From: Archegozetes longisetosus
Lineage: Eukaryota > Arthropoda > Arachnida > Sarcoptiformes > Trhypochthoniidae
DNA length: 64,000 nt
Assembly: GCA_018873245.2 (NCBI GenBank)
Contig: JAEMBT020000001.1
Span: 17,734,220 to 17,798,219, forward strand
Direction: 5' to 3'
Every line of letters starts with the position of its first letter. Within the stretch, counting starts at the first letter, position 1. Made by a program: the position numbers and the translations under genes. Under the pieces are notes generated by a model. The model searched no databases. It saw nothing but the letters and a program-made list of their open reading frames with translations, and was not told where the DNA came from. Shown one piece after another: positions 37,334-50,258 of the stretch.

Positions 37334-37705
37334 TGCTCTCATCTTTCTTCAAGTGATAGTTGTTGGAATCGAACCTAAAAGCTATTAGAAGACAAAATCG
37401 TAAAAGTTATAATAATACAATAATAAAATTTATGAAAAGTTAAATCGAAATAAGAATTAAATGGTCTATAGTCTAATTAATAAAGATGTAGTTGAATTTC
37501 GTGTGACCAACTTATAGACAAATTGGAAACATAGCAATTCAACAACTAATTCATTATTATTGCAGATTTAGGAAACGCCAAAATTTATATTAATACTAAA
37601 TCTTGGAGCTGGTTCTGCACTATTACTAAATACAATCTTAATAATAAGAGTGTTGAAATATTTACCACTACAGTGTTGTCTTCATTCATCTCTTGTTCTT
37701 CTTAA
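37334..37705 (-). pseudogene. Copied fragment of the SKICH autophagy-receptor gene
   Basis: Aligns in the same orientation with 33168-33460: the start of exon 2, intron 1 and the end of exon 1 of the SKICH gene. The intron part is best kept (about 37490-37620, for example ATTGCAGATTTAGGAAACGC and TCTTGGAGCTGGTTCTGCA). Coding parts are diverged and no longer readable, and an insertion of roughly 70 bp separates the two aligned parts. A non-functional DNA-level duplicate, since it includes intron sequence. Confidence 0.75.
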
Positions 37706-40700
37706 ATGATGATTAGTTGAAATAATGTTAAGATTAGACAAAGAGTAAAGAATGAATATACTATGTTAGAGACTTTGTCTTGTTATGAAAATTAGCTGAA
37801 CTTTTAAAAATCAAGATATTATAGATTATAAATTGACTTTCTAAAGTTTGCTAGACTTTGCATTTCTGTCTTGACTAAGCAATCATTTTGTTTATAATAT
37901 ATTGACAAAAATCAGAAACCGGACAAGATATACAAACACTAGGAATGGTAACGAAAAGGACACTACACGAAGACACGAAGATTTGAGAGAAATTTGAAAA
38001 CTGTAGAAAGTGAAGATAGCACATTATATAGAGAAGAAATAGAATACTAACTTACAAAAACGAGAAAGTACTTAAGATAAAATTGACAAAACAGATGTTT
38101 AATACAACTTAAGTTAAGCAGACTTCTCATGGTAGGATATGAGAAGACAATCTACTTATCTTAAACAGAAAACTAATCTATACCTTAGCAAAAATGTACT
38201 ACTTCCTATAAAGACAAAAGTGATAGATAAACAAAAAGAAAGGCTTCTCGAATAGTTGACAAGTAGTACTATTAATATTTATTAACTTTACTCATAAAGC
38301 ATTCAGTTCAATATACGATGATCACTACTCATAAAATGAAAAAAATCAACTGATATAAAGCAGCATATAGAACGGTTTCTTTACTACTACTTGGTCTCAC
38401 ACTTACAAATTAGCATAATACATATAAAGTGTAACATCAACTACTTTAGTCACAAGAGAGATAAATAGAACTGTTGAAAGAATAATAATACACTAGATTA
38501 CACTGGTGTAATAAACAGTGATTGAGGATTGAGTTTTCCTTTAGTTTAGACGCAGCTAGATAGATTGGACGCAGCTAGAAATATCTGAGTCATACAATCA
38601 AATGTTTCCTCTAACTCATACCACAACAACAAACGTTGTTGAATATAGAAAATGAAAATTATATCAGTTATGATTGGTGTTCAAAATTAGTCTTCTATTG
38701 TTGGAGCAAGTCTAGTTTAGTTGATCTGTGCTGTAACAGCCAATAGTAGTTTAATATCTGTTCGTATTTACTATCGAGTAAATAATAATTATTATGCGCT
38801 AGAAAGATAGGGATCAGGATCGTAATGTCATTTCTTAAAACTTTTATTCAACATAAACTCAACAGTAATGAATGCATTGTAAAAGTTCAGTTCTTAAAAA
38901 TTTTAATAACAAATGTCATGTTGTAAAATATATGTAATTTTTCATTACTCAATGTTTCAGATATACGCATAAAAATTGCGGAAAAACGTATAATTGAACA
39001 CATGATTTTTGAATGGACTTTATAGGCCAATATTGCAAATAAATGACTTTATTATTAAATTTAAAAATAAATGATCTAACATTAAAAGTAAGAGAGATTG
39101 ATCGAATGAAGTTAAATAAAAACATACTAAGTACTATATAATGAAAATTGTTGATGCATCACCAAACGTATCATAAACACTACATCAAATACACACTAAT
39201 CAAAATGATTAATAAATAAAAATTTTTAATTATTATTAAACTAGGTTGAAAGTTTATATGAAAAATTGAGAATTCATATTATTCAACATTGTAATGCTTA
39301 TAACAACTAGCATCTATTATGTAAGAACCAATTAGTGATATAGGATTACAAATCAAACTTTTCATGGTTAAGCTAAAACTAAGCAAAGAGTATAGGTTTG
39401 AAGTTTAGGTATTTTACTAAAGTTTCATTAAATCTATTTTAGGGACTTTAGAGCAAAAAAAGGCATATAGTATGTCTAAAAAGTTGAACTAAGAAATAAG
39501 AGACTAAAAGCATAGGAAAAGAAGACAAACATATTAATAAGCACACTATACACATATAGAAATGATAGAATAGACGATAATAAGTAGAGATAATCTATTT
39601 GGAAAGAACTCAAAGTTGTAGTAAATCTAAAAAGAGATATAATTAACTAATCTAAAGATGGTGGTTGAGTAAAAGCGCTCTGAATTAAGTAATAATTAGG
39701 TACGTAGTGAGTTTGATTTATTATTAATACTTAATATAATGAAATAATAATAATAATAATAATAATCTTTATTAGAGATCTTTCTAAAATCAGATGTTCA
39801 TATTATTTGATTTATATTTTCCTTATGGTGTCAAAATATGATTTATTATAGCTTTTTAGTTATTTATATAAATTGCATTTTTGATAAACGTTTCTGTAAA
39901 TAAACTTTAGTTTTATATGTTTTTATTTTATTTAATTTAATCTAGACATAAGGAAATTTCAACTTATTTCTTACTTCTCAACATTTCAAATGCTAACATA
40001 AAAAACGATTACGAATTATTATCCTCAGTGTTAAATTTGATCCCAAAATAGTGATTTCAATTTTCGTTTCTTCTATTCAACTGATTCTCTGGCTTTTGAT
40101 GAAACAGCTTTTAAAATATATTAGTTTTTGATTTTGAATAATAAATAATTTATTCTATATTCAAAATTGAGTTATTTATACAGTTATGTTTTACAATAAG
40201 AATTATGAATGCATTGAATCTCAAGACATTTAATGTAAAACAATTAAGTGGAGAAACTGTGAAAGAATCTTCCACAAGTAATTAATTGACTTAAAAGAGC
40301 TAGCTTCAAATAAATACTTACAAAAAAAAGAAGGAAAACATGACTTATATCCACCATGAATTACCTCGAATTAGTTTCCTTCAGCAATCTTGATAGTATT
40401 AACACTATAAAATCACAAGACACTTTACGGTCTTAGTATAGAATTTGACGCAGTATTGTTGGCAATCGCATTCACATTTAGCTAGTAAATAAGATAACTA
40501 ACTATAAGAATAAGTTAGAGCGAGATATAAGTAGAGCTTAATATATAAAAACGAAATAAAAAGAGAAGAATAGATTAAATAAATAATAGCTTAATTAGTA
40601 GTAGAAGCGATGAAATAGAAGTGATGACAAAGTAGAGACATATTAAATAATGATTAAACATAGTTGAAAAGAGATGAAAGTAGAATCTGATGGGATAGAA

Positions 40701-41364
40701 CGATAGTTTAATATATTAGAATGTTAAGGATAGTTAGATATGATAGTTGAGAAGTGGAATATTACTGTTGATCTATAGATTATAAATTCTATTTGTTTGA
40801 GTAAATACTCTAATAGTAGATTTTATAACCTCAAAATTAGTAGATTTTATAACCTCAAAACAGCCCTAATTGCACTCAATTGAATTTGTTAACATATCTT
40901 CTGATAAATTTAGCTAATCATCACATCAATCCCCAATTATTTCTTCTGATAAGTTAGACATTGATTAATTAAGCTTTTATTTATTGATATATCTTTCAAT
41001 GTGTTTAATAACTAATGTATAACTAATATATCAAATATTTGATTAACAATTAGCTGGACATTACTGAAGAAAAGCTATTTGATCAAACAATCATTTGAAG
41101 AATTTGTAGAGTAGGTAATAAAAAATAACTAATATTCAAAAATAGTAAAAACAATTATTATAGCGATAAACTTGAACAATTTGCGAGTAGTAATAAAACG
41201 AAAAGGGGATTTAACTTAATAGTTATGGATTAGTTGGAGAAGTTGATTGGAAAAAATACAGTACAGTGAGTTGAAAAAGTATGGCTAAAGTGTTTAAAAT
41301 ATTAATACTATAGCTATAGTACAGTATAGTATACTTGAACGTATACATTACATAAAAAAGCATA
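37706..41364. other. Intergenic region with no supported gene
   Basis: About 3.7 kb of AT-rich DNA without recognisable genes. Near 41262 the sequence TACAGTGAGTTGAAAAAGTA resembles the outer end of a Tc1-type transposon, but no partner end is seen. Confidence 0.45.
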
Positions 41365-42076
41365 TACACTCTTGGAAACAACTATTTTTAGTCGATTAAA
41401 GTCGAATAACTTTTGACTGGATGATTCGATTTTCAAACTGATTTCATAAATTGTACTCAGATAATGGGCATTTTTAAAATATAATTTTTTTTTGGAAAAA
41501 ATCACCTTGATAGCAAAACAAATGAGCATCAAAATTAATCTTAGATTTTCATGAAAACTATTGAACTCCTTATTAATTTTTTTAAAACGAACTTGATGAA
41601 GTTGATTTCAAATTAGATTTATTATAGATTAAGTTGAACACACGAATAATGTTTGAAAATTTTAGTTACTTGCGATATGTACTAGAAAGGAGCCAAAAGT
41701 AAAACTAATAGCTGGTGTGACCACCGGCCGCCTCCAATACCTCTCCCAATCTTCTGGGCATCAAATTCAATAAATTTATGAAATATTGACGCCATGAAAC
41801 GTCACAAATCGTTTGGTGAGCCCTCTCTAAAGCCGCCCACAACTCTTCCTGATGGTTTATCACCGGACGCTCACTGGTTTTTTCGCTTATTCTTATTTTT
41901 AAGTTTTTGCTTTCATGGCCATTTTCATAGTTATCCTGATGATTTTTCAAAAAATTTTTAAATTTTAAAAATGTCAATTATCTGGCTACAATTTACTGAA
42001 ATCAATTTGAAAATCGAATCATCCAGTCAAAAGTTATTCGACTTTAACCGACTAAAGATAGTTGTTTGCAAGGGTA
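41365..42076 (-). mobile_element. Internally deleted Tc1/mariner element
   Basis: TIRs of about 75-80 bp, highly similar, at about 41365-41446 and 41996-42076 (shared GACTGGATGATTCGATTTTC and its complement). Between them on the minus strand only the C-terminal end of a Tc1-type transposase remains (41705-41977), recognisable by EELWAALERAHQTI, MPRRLGEVLEAAGGHTSY. At about 710 bp it lacks roughly half of a normal Tc1 element, including the DNA-binding and most catalytic parts, so it cannot be autonomous. A TA beside each end fits the usual TA target. Confidence 0.85.
41705..41977 (-). pseudogene. Tc1 transposase C-terminal remnant
   Basis: Open frame of about 90 codons whose last 45 residues carry the typical Tc1 tail (ELWAALERA, NLMPRRLGEVLEA, GGHTSY). 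The first part does not match the family and may be frame-shifted or foreign. Remnant of the element it lies in. Confidence 0.8.
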
Positions 42077-44334
42077 TATAAAACAAAATGCTATACAGGT
42101 AAGCATAAACTCCAAAAAAAGTGCAAAAGAAAATGAAAAATAAAAAAGCAACTATACAAAAAAGGCGTATTAAACAACTTCCTATATGGCATGGGAGTAA
42201 AAATATAGAAACAATTTGGTCATATAAGAATTTACTCGTAATAAATAGACATAAAAATAGATAGGCATAATAAAAAAAGAAAGAAAATACTATAAAAGAT
42301 AATAAAAATTTAGACATATTTGCCAGTGCTAAAACAAATTTAGATAAAATACTATCACAAAATGGAATCAAGCATATATATAGTGAAAAATAGTTGATTA
42401 CTAAACAGGAAAACAGTTTGCCACCTTGAACAGCAGAACTAAATACTAATAAGGACCTATAAGAGAAGAGAACATTTCTCCTACGCTCTATGGCTATTAT
42501 GATAAATACTTGGAATACATCCGTTAGTTAATTATTGATCAAGTACTTCTAGTTAATACGTAGCTTCATATACTATAGAAGCTAATTGATAGCTTGCTAT
42601 TTAAACTATAAGCATTACTTTAATTTAATTAATCATTGATTTGATAACAAATATAATGTTCACTTAATTCAATTTTACAGTTTTGTTCATTTAGTATTAT
42701 TCGAATCAAACTGTTATAGCTATATGACATTAATCAAATTAATTTAACTACTCAATCTTTTCACACATCACTACAAGTAATAATAAGTATTGATTTATTA
42801 GTTACTAAACTCAACTAGTTATCTTATATAATGTTTAGACTTTAGTATGTTTTATAAATAAACATAAAATTTAGTATATTCAAATTTGAAACTATATATA
42901 ATTTGATGAGCAAACTTAAAACCAATTTAGATTTATTAGGTGACATATACAAAAGAAAACAACTATAATAGAAACATATTAATAGTAATAATAATAATAA
43001 TAATAGAATAGTAAATAGTTAGAAGAAAAATAAAATATACAAACAAATAATAATAATTGATTGTGTTATAACTTATAACTTATAAGTTATCACATAGTAA
43101 AGTATTTATATAGCACTATTTAGTACTAATATAGATACAAATAATGATTTCATTGTTTTCTAATAGATTTCTGTTTTATTAATTCTACTAATTGTTTATC
43201 AGTCATATTTGTACATCTTATCTTCGATGCCACCTTTTTAATTATATTGTTGTTAGAGATGAAAATTTAGCTTATTTTTCAATCGTTATGCCTCTTCTTC
43301 TCATAATCTTGTGATAAACTAGTCTAAAGAGTAGAAAAACGATGCACAAATTGCTGGTTCTAATAAGTTGCAAATAGAAAATAAACCGTACAAATCTTCT
43401 TCCTCACTATGGTTGCCTAGTTTGATTTTGTTCAACTTGTTAGATTCCAACTTAGCAAATATGTTATAACCCTTACAAATATGTTCGCGCGAATATGTGT
43501 CACAAATTTTGCTCAGTTTTATGGCACTGAAAATTCATATAAAAACAAATTTGATTTTATTTGGCCAAAAGTATCTGAAGATCTACTAAAAAGATTTATA
43601 AAATACAATTATCGACATTTAGTAATTGAAAAATATGATAGATTCAGTGTAACTTTTTGTACATGATCACTAAATTTATTAGCATTAAATATCAGTAAAG
43701 TTTTACATTGCAAACAATTATTTGAATCATTTATTGAAAGATATGAGAAGAATAGCCCTGAATTTACTTATATTCATATTAGAATTAATAATTCACTTAT
43801 AAAAAGTGTAGTCAATGTAAAATATGATCAAATAATGTATTAAGTAAAATAGATATAAAGGTATAAAAGCAAACTAATGCTTAGTTTGTACTAGAAATAT
43901 TTATTATAAAAGTTAATTCATTATGAAACTTAATTCATTATGATTAATTGAGCATTTAACCTTAAGTTCATAAAGACTACGCAAAATCTTATGGATTAAA
44001 TGTCAAACATTCACTATTTAGTCAATATAATCACTGTCAGTGATCTACATAACTATCTACATGTTAATTCATTCATTCATTTTCGGACTCCTTTTTAGGA
44101 GACTGACTTGAGTCCCAGTTATAGAGTGAGTTTGTCCTAAACGAATCGGACGAGGCTAATGTATAGAACCAGAGACGGTCAGGGATGGTTATAACCGGGA
44201 ATGTGGCCAACGGAAATGTAGCCAACATAATTGTTACCAAATCTTAACGACTATACTAATATTTTGAGATTCGAGATAAGTTTCTATACTTATATAGATC
44301 TATCTAAACCTTTCAAATTGACCACTAGTGATGG
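42077..44334. other. Intergenic region with one possible gene remnant
   Basis: AT-rich, with a perfect palindrome-like TAACTTATAACTTATAAGTTA near 43070. At 43481-43840 two short frames follow each other in different phases and read as ordinary protein (FYGTENSYKNKFDFIWPKV, LFESFIERYEKNSPEF). They may be a decayed host gene, but no family is recognised. Confidence 0.35.
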
Positions 44335-47300
44335 TCACCACCAGTGATGGTTGCGATTAGATGAAGACGACATATCAATTGAAGATGAAGGCGGTGGTGG
44401 CGATGTTTGAGTTTGAGGAGCCACCATATGATGTGAATGTTCGATATTATGCGGCATAAACTTTTGTTCATCAGATTCGGGATGAGTCATATTTTCTTGT
44501 GGGATAGCAGAATCATTAGAGACACAATTGTTGACGAGATATCTCTGTGGAGGGAAAGGTATGAGCTGAGAAGGCTCTGGTGTAGGTGAAGAGTTGTAAT
44601 GGTGTCCGTTGTAGGTAGAAACCATTGGGTATCTAGACGAATAGTTAGTAGTATGGTACCCATTGTGATGGTGATGGTGGTAGTAACTCCGTAGAGATTC
44701 AGCAAATTGCCGGTATGAAGGTGTTGTGTATAATGATGCGTCTATAGGTCCCTCACTATCTGTTAGATTAAGTTAGGTTAGATTAAGCTAGGTTAGATTA
44801 AGCTAGGTTAGATTAGTTATGCTTTTGCTATATTTTTATATTTTATTTTCTATATATATCAACGGTTCCTAAACTATGTTTGGCGGGTCACAAGTGGTCT
44901 ACCTGCAGATCAAGTTTAACATTATGGCAACCATTTGATTGATATGATTGAAGTTATCCGTGAGGCCAAAATAGTTTGGAAAGCGATGATTTATATTACA
45001 TTGGGTGATTAATTTTAAAAAATATCCTAATAAATGATACATCACGCTTATTATTTATCAATTTGAGTGCTAACGATTAATCAATTGTAAGCTGAGAACC
45101 CAATGAAAAAGTAAAAATAATTCAATATAACAAGGTTTGGATCTGATTGCTTGAGTTAGTTTCTTGATAACATATGAACACGTTTTCGAAAATCAATAGC
45201 TACCGAAAAACGCACAATTAAACCTTAACAATTTCATCTTATCAAACTATATTATCCGTATACTTATAAGATTATTGATTTTCGTAATTGACTCAAAGCT
45301 AAATCATTATGGCCGAAAACTCTTCTAAATTTCAATGCCAGGACACCCCTTAAACTCAGTACCGGCTAAACAAAGATTTCTTTGGTATCAACAGAAGCTT
45401 TCAAATTGGTTTCATAAAGCCTGAAATGACGAGTGAGGGTCACTATAATATTCAATTCGACTGAATGTACTTTGCTGATTAAAACCTATTATGCTATGGT
45501 TTTAAATTTGATATATGAGATATTTTTACTTAATTTAATTTTTGGTAACTATAACAAACTAAGAAAAATTAAAATTGAGAAATATAGAGATTTTTGCATT
45601 AAGTTAGCGGGAGATTTAAGTTGGAGGATGTTCAGGCCATGTGTTCTCAGGCCATGGGCTCGGATTAGGCTATTTTGATTCCTGGCCTTATCAGGAACTT
45701 AAAACTTGGTTTTGACCAACTTTAGCTGAAAAATCAATTTCTAATCGCAAAAGACATCTCATTTGAAAATAAAAGAATAATTCGAGCCAACAATTGACGG
45801 CAAATAATGGTATATAATGTTTAATTTTTATTCATACCGAGTGCTTGAAGTGAATCAGAACTAAATTTTAATAGTTTCGGATGTTTTGAAATTTTAAGAA
45901 TCAATAAAAGAGGTTTTGGTTTGTAGGTAAGTGAATGACTGAAATAAAAATATCAAACATTTTCACAAATAGAGAACATTTGAAGAATTGATTAGATTTT
46001 TGTAATATTTGAAACTTAAGCGAAAATATGTAATGAAATAAATTTTTATTGTTAAGAACATTATTCTTTTAAGAAAATATTTTCATATCAATGGGATTGA
46101 CCTTAATATGAGATGGAGTTAAATAAAATTGAAAGCTATGTGTATATTAATTGTAATATCACTTTGCTCATTTAACAAATCAGTACTTAATTCATTACTA
46201 GTAGAGTCTATCTCATTATTTGTTTCATTATTATCTTTGATAAGATTGGTTAGCTAATTTTCTTGTTGTGCTTCATATGAAGAAAATTGTTTTTAGTTGT
46301 TAGCTTTTGAGCATGTTGCCTTCGTTAAGTCATATTAAATAATTGCACATAGCTTATGATTATGGAACCAAAGTGAAAATCTTCATCTTAATATAAATTT
46401 TGATGTAAGCACGCGTTTCAATCAAATTTGTTCACATATTACTGGATTTGGTGAACTAAATATGAATTTGTATGCAAAGTGCGTATAGGAACTACACTAA
46501 AACTTAAGAAACCGTTGAGTGTATCGATTGTAATATTGAAAAAACGTTCAACTTTCATATATTTTCAAATGCATAATTGCATTTCATATAGAAGTATTCT
46601 CAAACTTTAAAGTCAACTTTCGATTCACGTTAGTTATCATCAGAAATGAAATGAATAGAGTTGACTAAATCTTATTGATGCAAATTTGATTAAAATAAAA
46701 CTATTGATATTATGTTTGCAAGTCGAAAAGTACTTCATAGTTGAAAATAATAAAAGAGCTTATAATTACATTTTATACTTTATCTAACATTTAACTCAAT
46801 AGAAATTAATCGAACACTAATGAAGACTCCAATCATTTTATAACATTAGAGTTGACAACATTTATCAACATTCAAAGTTTTAACTTATATACCTATAAGA
46901 GTTAAATATTACTATATTTTCATTTTCTATAAGCCTTTTATTTTCAAAAGTCAAAAAGAGGTAGATTTGGACTTGAAAAACAGATACCAATAAGACAGAT
47001 ACCAATAAGACAGATACCAATTACAAACATAATTAACATTCAGTTCTTACTTGTAGGCAATGGTGCATAAGGTGGAGGATAAACCATCGATCGTTGATTT
47101 GGTGAAGCTCTAGAAGATTCTTCCTGACCCATTACACCACTATTTGATGGTCCGTAATGATTGAACGCAGGCGTTGGCATAACTTTGATAGTTCTTCTTC
47201 TTCGAGTACGAATAGATTCTTTCCTCATAGCTGCCGGTCTGTTCACACCATTCAATCGAAAATAGAGACCACAGGCATTACATACTGAATCCCCGACTGC

Positions 47301-47612
47301 ATTCCTTCTCCACATAGAAGTGGTTTTAGTGCCACAATTAGCACATGTTAGGCCAACACGACGAGTAGTTGACGAAAGTCTGCGTACATTACGAACTAGC
47401 GGTCGATGGGCTCCATTGACACGCTGGTAAAGTCCACACGCATTGCACAAAAACTGTTCGGCTCCGAACCTGCGCCATAACGGAGTGCACGTCGTGTGAC
47501 AGTTATAGCACTCCCGATGCTCTACCTGTTCATCTGATTGCGTTAAGGATCCTGATGCTGACGGTGGTTGCGAGGATGGCGGCGGAGGTGGTGGTGGAGG
47601 TGACACTTCCAT
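44335..47612 (-). CDS. GATA-type zinc-finger transcription factor (two fingers)
   Basis: Exons 47612-47051 and 44759-44335 on the minus strand join in phase and give 328 residues from the ATG in [10 protein letters not shown]. Two GATA fingers lie in one exon, both C-x2-C-x17-C-x2-C: CYNC...[16 protein letters not shown] and CANC...[16 protein letters not shown], the second followed by the basic arm [11 protein letters not shown]. This is the metazoan GATA1-6/pannier/serpent-type layout, binding WGATAR sites in the nucleus. The C-terminal exon is His/Tyr/Ser/Pro-rich ([21 protein letters not shown]). A vertebrate-like long N-terminus is absent, so upstream coding exons may exist: a possible acceptor (TTGTTAG) sits 5' of this ATG, but I could not place a phase-compatible exon. 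The 2.3-kb intron between the exons holds no obvious gene. Confidence 0.85.
44760..47050. other. GATA gene intron
   Basis: No coding signal. At 44857-44915 the sequence GGTTCCTAAACTATGTTTGG followed by CGGGTCAC resembles an hAT transposon end without a partner. Three copies of CAGATACCAATAAGA lie at about 46981-47025, just 3' of the finger exon donor. Confidence 0.45.
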
Positions 47613-47969
47613 ACTATTAAAAATGTAATCCTTTGATTCTAACAATTGTTAGTCAAGTTACACTAAGGTTACTTACTTTTTAGATACCTTAAGTCAAAGT
47701 TTTCTTCACTAATAAGTGAATACAAAAACTTTTAGTTAAGTTTGATGATAATTAATTAAGTTTGATGTGAATTAATTAAGAAAGTGAATGATATAAAAGT
47801 CGATAAAAGAAAATAAAATTGATATAAAAATAACTGAATAGGTATAAAGTTAGGTTAAAATCAATCAATTTAACTAATCTGGGAATAGAAAAGATGAAAA
47901 GATGAGAAGAATAGAAATTCGAAGTGGTCAACGTGATGATTAAGTAGAAAACTATATAGACTATTAATA

Positions 47970-48150
47970 AGAAAAGAAATGTTAACCACCACTACTATCT
48001 TCTCTGTTGGTACTTTTTTGGGTTGTCGCTTGTTCTCATTATGAGATTCATCTCCTCCCCCAACTGCTTCTCCTAGATTAATTTCGCATTGGTTATACAG
48101 TCCTCTCTCGTTGTGGTGAACTTTTTTGTAGTCAACTTTTAAGTCCACTA
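47970..48150 (-). CDS. Candidate short coding exon upstream of GATA
   Basis: Open stretch on the minus strand with ordinary protein-like composition (VDLKVDYKKVHHNERGLYNQ, INLGEAVGGGDESHNENKRQ), bounded 5' by an acceptor-like CTGCTAG. It lies 360 bp 5' of the GATA finger exon, but the donors I can see do not match the phase of that exon's acceptor. It may be unrelated. Confidence 0.25.
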
Positions 48151-48342
48151 GCAGTTCACTAGTTATAGCTCGAGTTAATTATATAGATGTAGATAGTTTT
48201 TGGAGCATACAGTTGTTGATCCACTTCTTGTCCACTATATCGGACTTGATTATAAAGAGAGTTAACAATATTGATTATTTACAAAAATAATATTAAATTT
48301 CAAAATTAATCAAATATATGATAATGTAGCATGGACTGTCAC

Positions 48343-48345
<3 letters not shown>

Positions 48346-48401
<56 letters not shown>
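48346..48401 (+). repeat. (GA)n microsatellite
   Basis: About 28 uninterrupted GA units. Confidence 0.95.
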
Positions 48402-48404
<3 letters not shown>

Positions 48405-50210
48405 AAAAAGAGTTGACCAATAGTAAGAAAAAGTGGGCGAATACGAAAAGGAGAGAGAGAAAGAAATAAAAGGTAATGATTGCAGAAATCGATACATATA
48501 TAATTGAATACATATATATTCTCATATCTATATTTTGGAATATGTTTCTTCTTTAGTCTAACGTAGCTCATTATCAATTTATTACTATAAAGGTGTGCCA
48601 ATCATAATGCAATCATTTAATATTTAGGTAATTGCAATTTATATTTTTACCTTACTTATTCTTTACTTTTTTACCTTGCTTATTCTTTACCTTTTATATC
48701 ATTTTGATTTTACATATATTTTCCATAACCTTTATGCAATTCTTAACTATCTTATGCTAGACTTAATTTCTGTTCTTTATATTTATATTTATTAGAGTTG
48801 AGTTAAGTTTCAAATCAAATATTTTACTGAAAAGTTCACTTATAGAAGTGTAGGCGTTCGGATAAAATCGTTCTAATATTTTAGACTACTTGAGTAGCAG
48901 ACCATACATTCGGACTACTCAATCGAATACTATTCTAATCTTTCGATATCTTCTTAGTTACTATTTTTTTATTTATTCGTTATTTATTTGTTTTATTAAT
49001 TTTTCTTTTTTTATATTTATCTACTACCTTGTGTCTTAACATATTTTAGAAATTATTTTCTCATTTTTCACTTAACATAATCCAAACTATGTTAAAATAG
49101 ATACAACTTTTAAAAAGATGATCTCTGGCTAATTGATCAAATACTTATTGATTTCATGTCTCTAGCAGAAATCACTTGATCTGAGCGCACAAAAAATGTC
49201 CATAACGACTTTAGCTCAATGAATGCTCAATTCGAATCTCATAAAAAACTAATACAAATCAAGCTTAAAATCTGAAAATTGAGCCAAATAATTGGATAAA
49301 TATGAGCAACAGAATTGATTAATGATGAGTTTGAGAGTGAATAATATAAGTGGTAATAACAATAAAGAGAAAGGTATCGGAAGAGAGAAGAGAGAAGTGA
49401 TAAGAAAGAACGAGAAGTATAAGATGTAAGGTGTTTTCAGGATTTAAGATTAGAGAAGCAAGATTATAGAAGCAAGATTATAGAAGCCTTGAGGATATAG
49501 TTACACACCTATTTGTCAAATCACATAATATTGTCTTCCTTCTACAGATTGAAATCTTCTTTATATTTTAGATTATTACCAATAGCTTCACCTTCCAATT
49601 AGGCGCGTTTATTATCACTTAAAAGCTTTTCTTTCTTCTCTTCTTATATCTTATTTTGTTTTCACATTTATCATATACACTTCTAAATCAATCTTCATTT
49701 GATACGTTTATAGTATTTCTATTGCACACCAATTAGAATATATCTTTAGTTTATTAAATCTTTTTTTTGGATGATCATGGTGATCATGATAAGTAATCTT
49801 CTTTTATTACTGTCATTTATACACTTTTATTAGTTTTCAATTACAATTTTAGACTATTCTATAATTAATAATTGATTTACTTAATACTAAAAAGTCAAGT
49901 AGTATCTAAAAGAAATTAATTTGATATCACATTTGACAGTATATATATATATAAATAGTTTTAGCATTAAACATAAAGATTTATTTATTTTATAAGTAAA
50001 CATAAGATTATGAGTATGAGTTAAAAAAGAAAATAGTTCAATTTGTTAGAAGTAGAATATGTTAACTAGTAATAAGTTGAGTAGAAACGTGTGTGCTCAA
50101 GTGTATAACTAATATGTAAATTGATTATATACCGGTAGTCCATATGCATCTGATTTAGGTGTCTAACTATAAATTAACACAATTGGTTAATCAAAGTAGA
50201 GCCCTCCAAA

Positions 50211-50258
50211 TTAGTTACTAAATTAGTTACTAAATTAGTTACTAATTAGTTACTAAAG
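50211..50258 (+). repeat. TTAGTTACTAAA short tandem repeat
   Basis: Four copies of TTAGTTACTAAA or TTAGTTACTAA in a row. Confidence 0.75.

Noticed and set aside
41262-41290. Solitary Tc1-like end TACAGTGAGTTGAAAAAGTA
   Set aside because: No partner end or transposase in matching position; mentioned only as a possible relic.
44857-44915. Sequence resembling an hAT transposon terminus (GGTTCCTAAACT...GGCGGGTCAC)
   Set aside because: No matching inverted end or target duplication found nearby, so not called as an element.
47870-48148. Joining this minus-strand frame to the GATA finger exon
   Set aside because: Visible donors are phase 0 while the GATA acceptor needs phase 1, so the join is not supported; kept only as a weak candidate exon.
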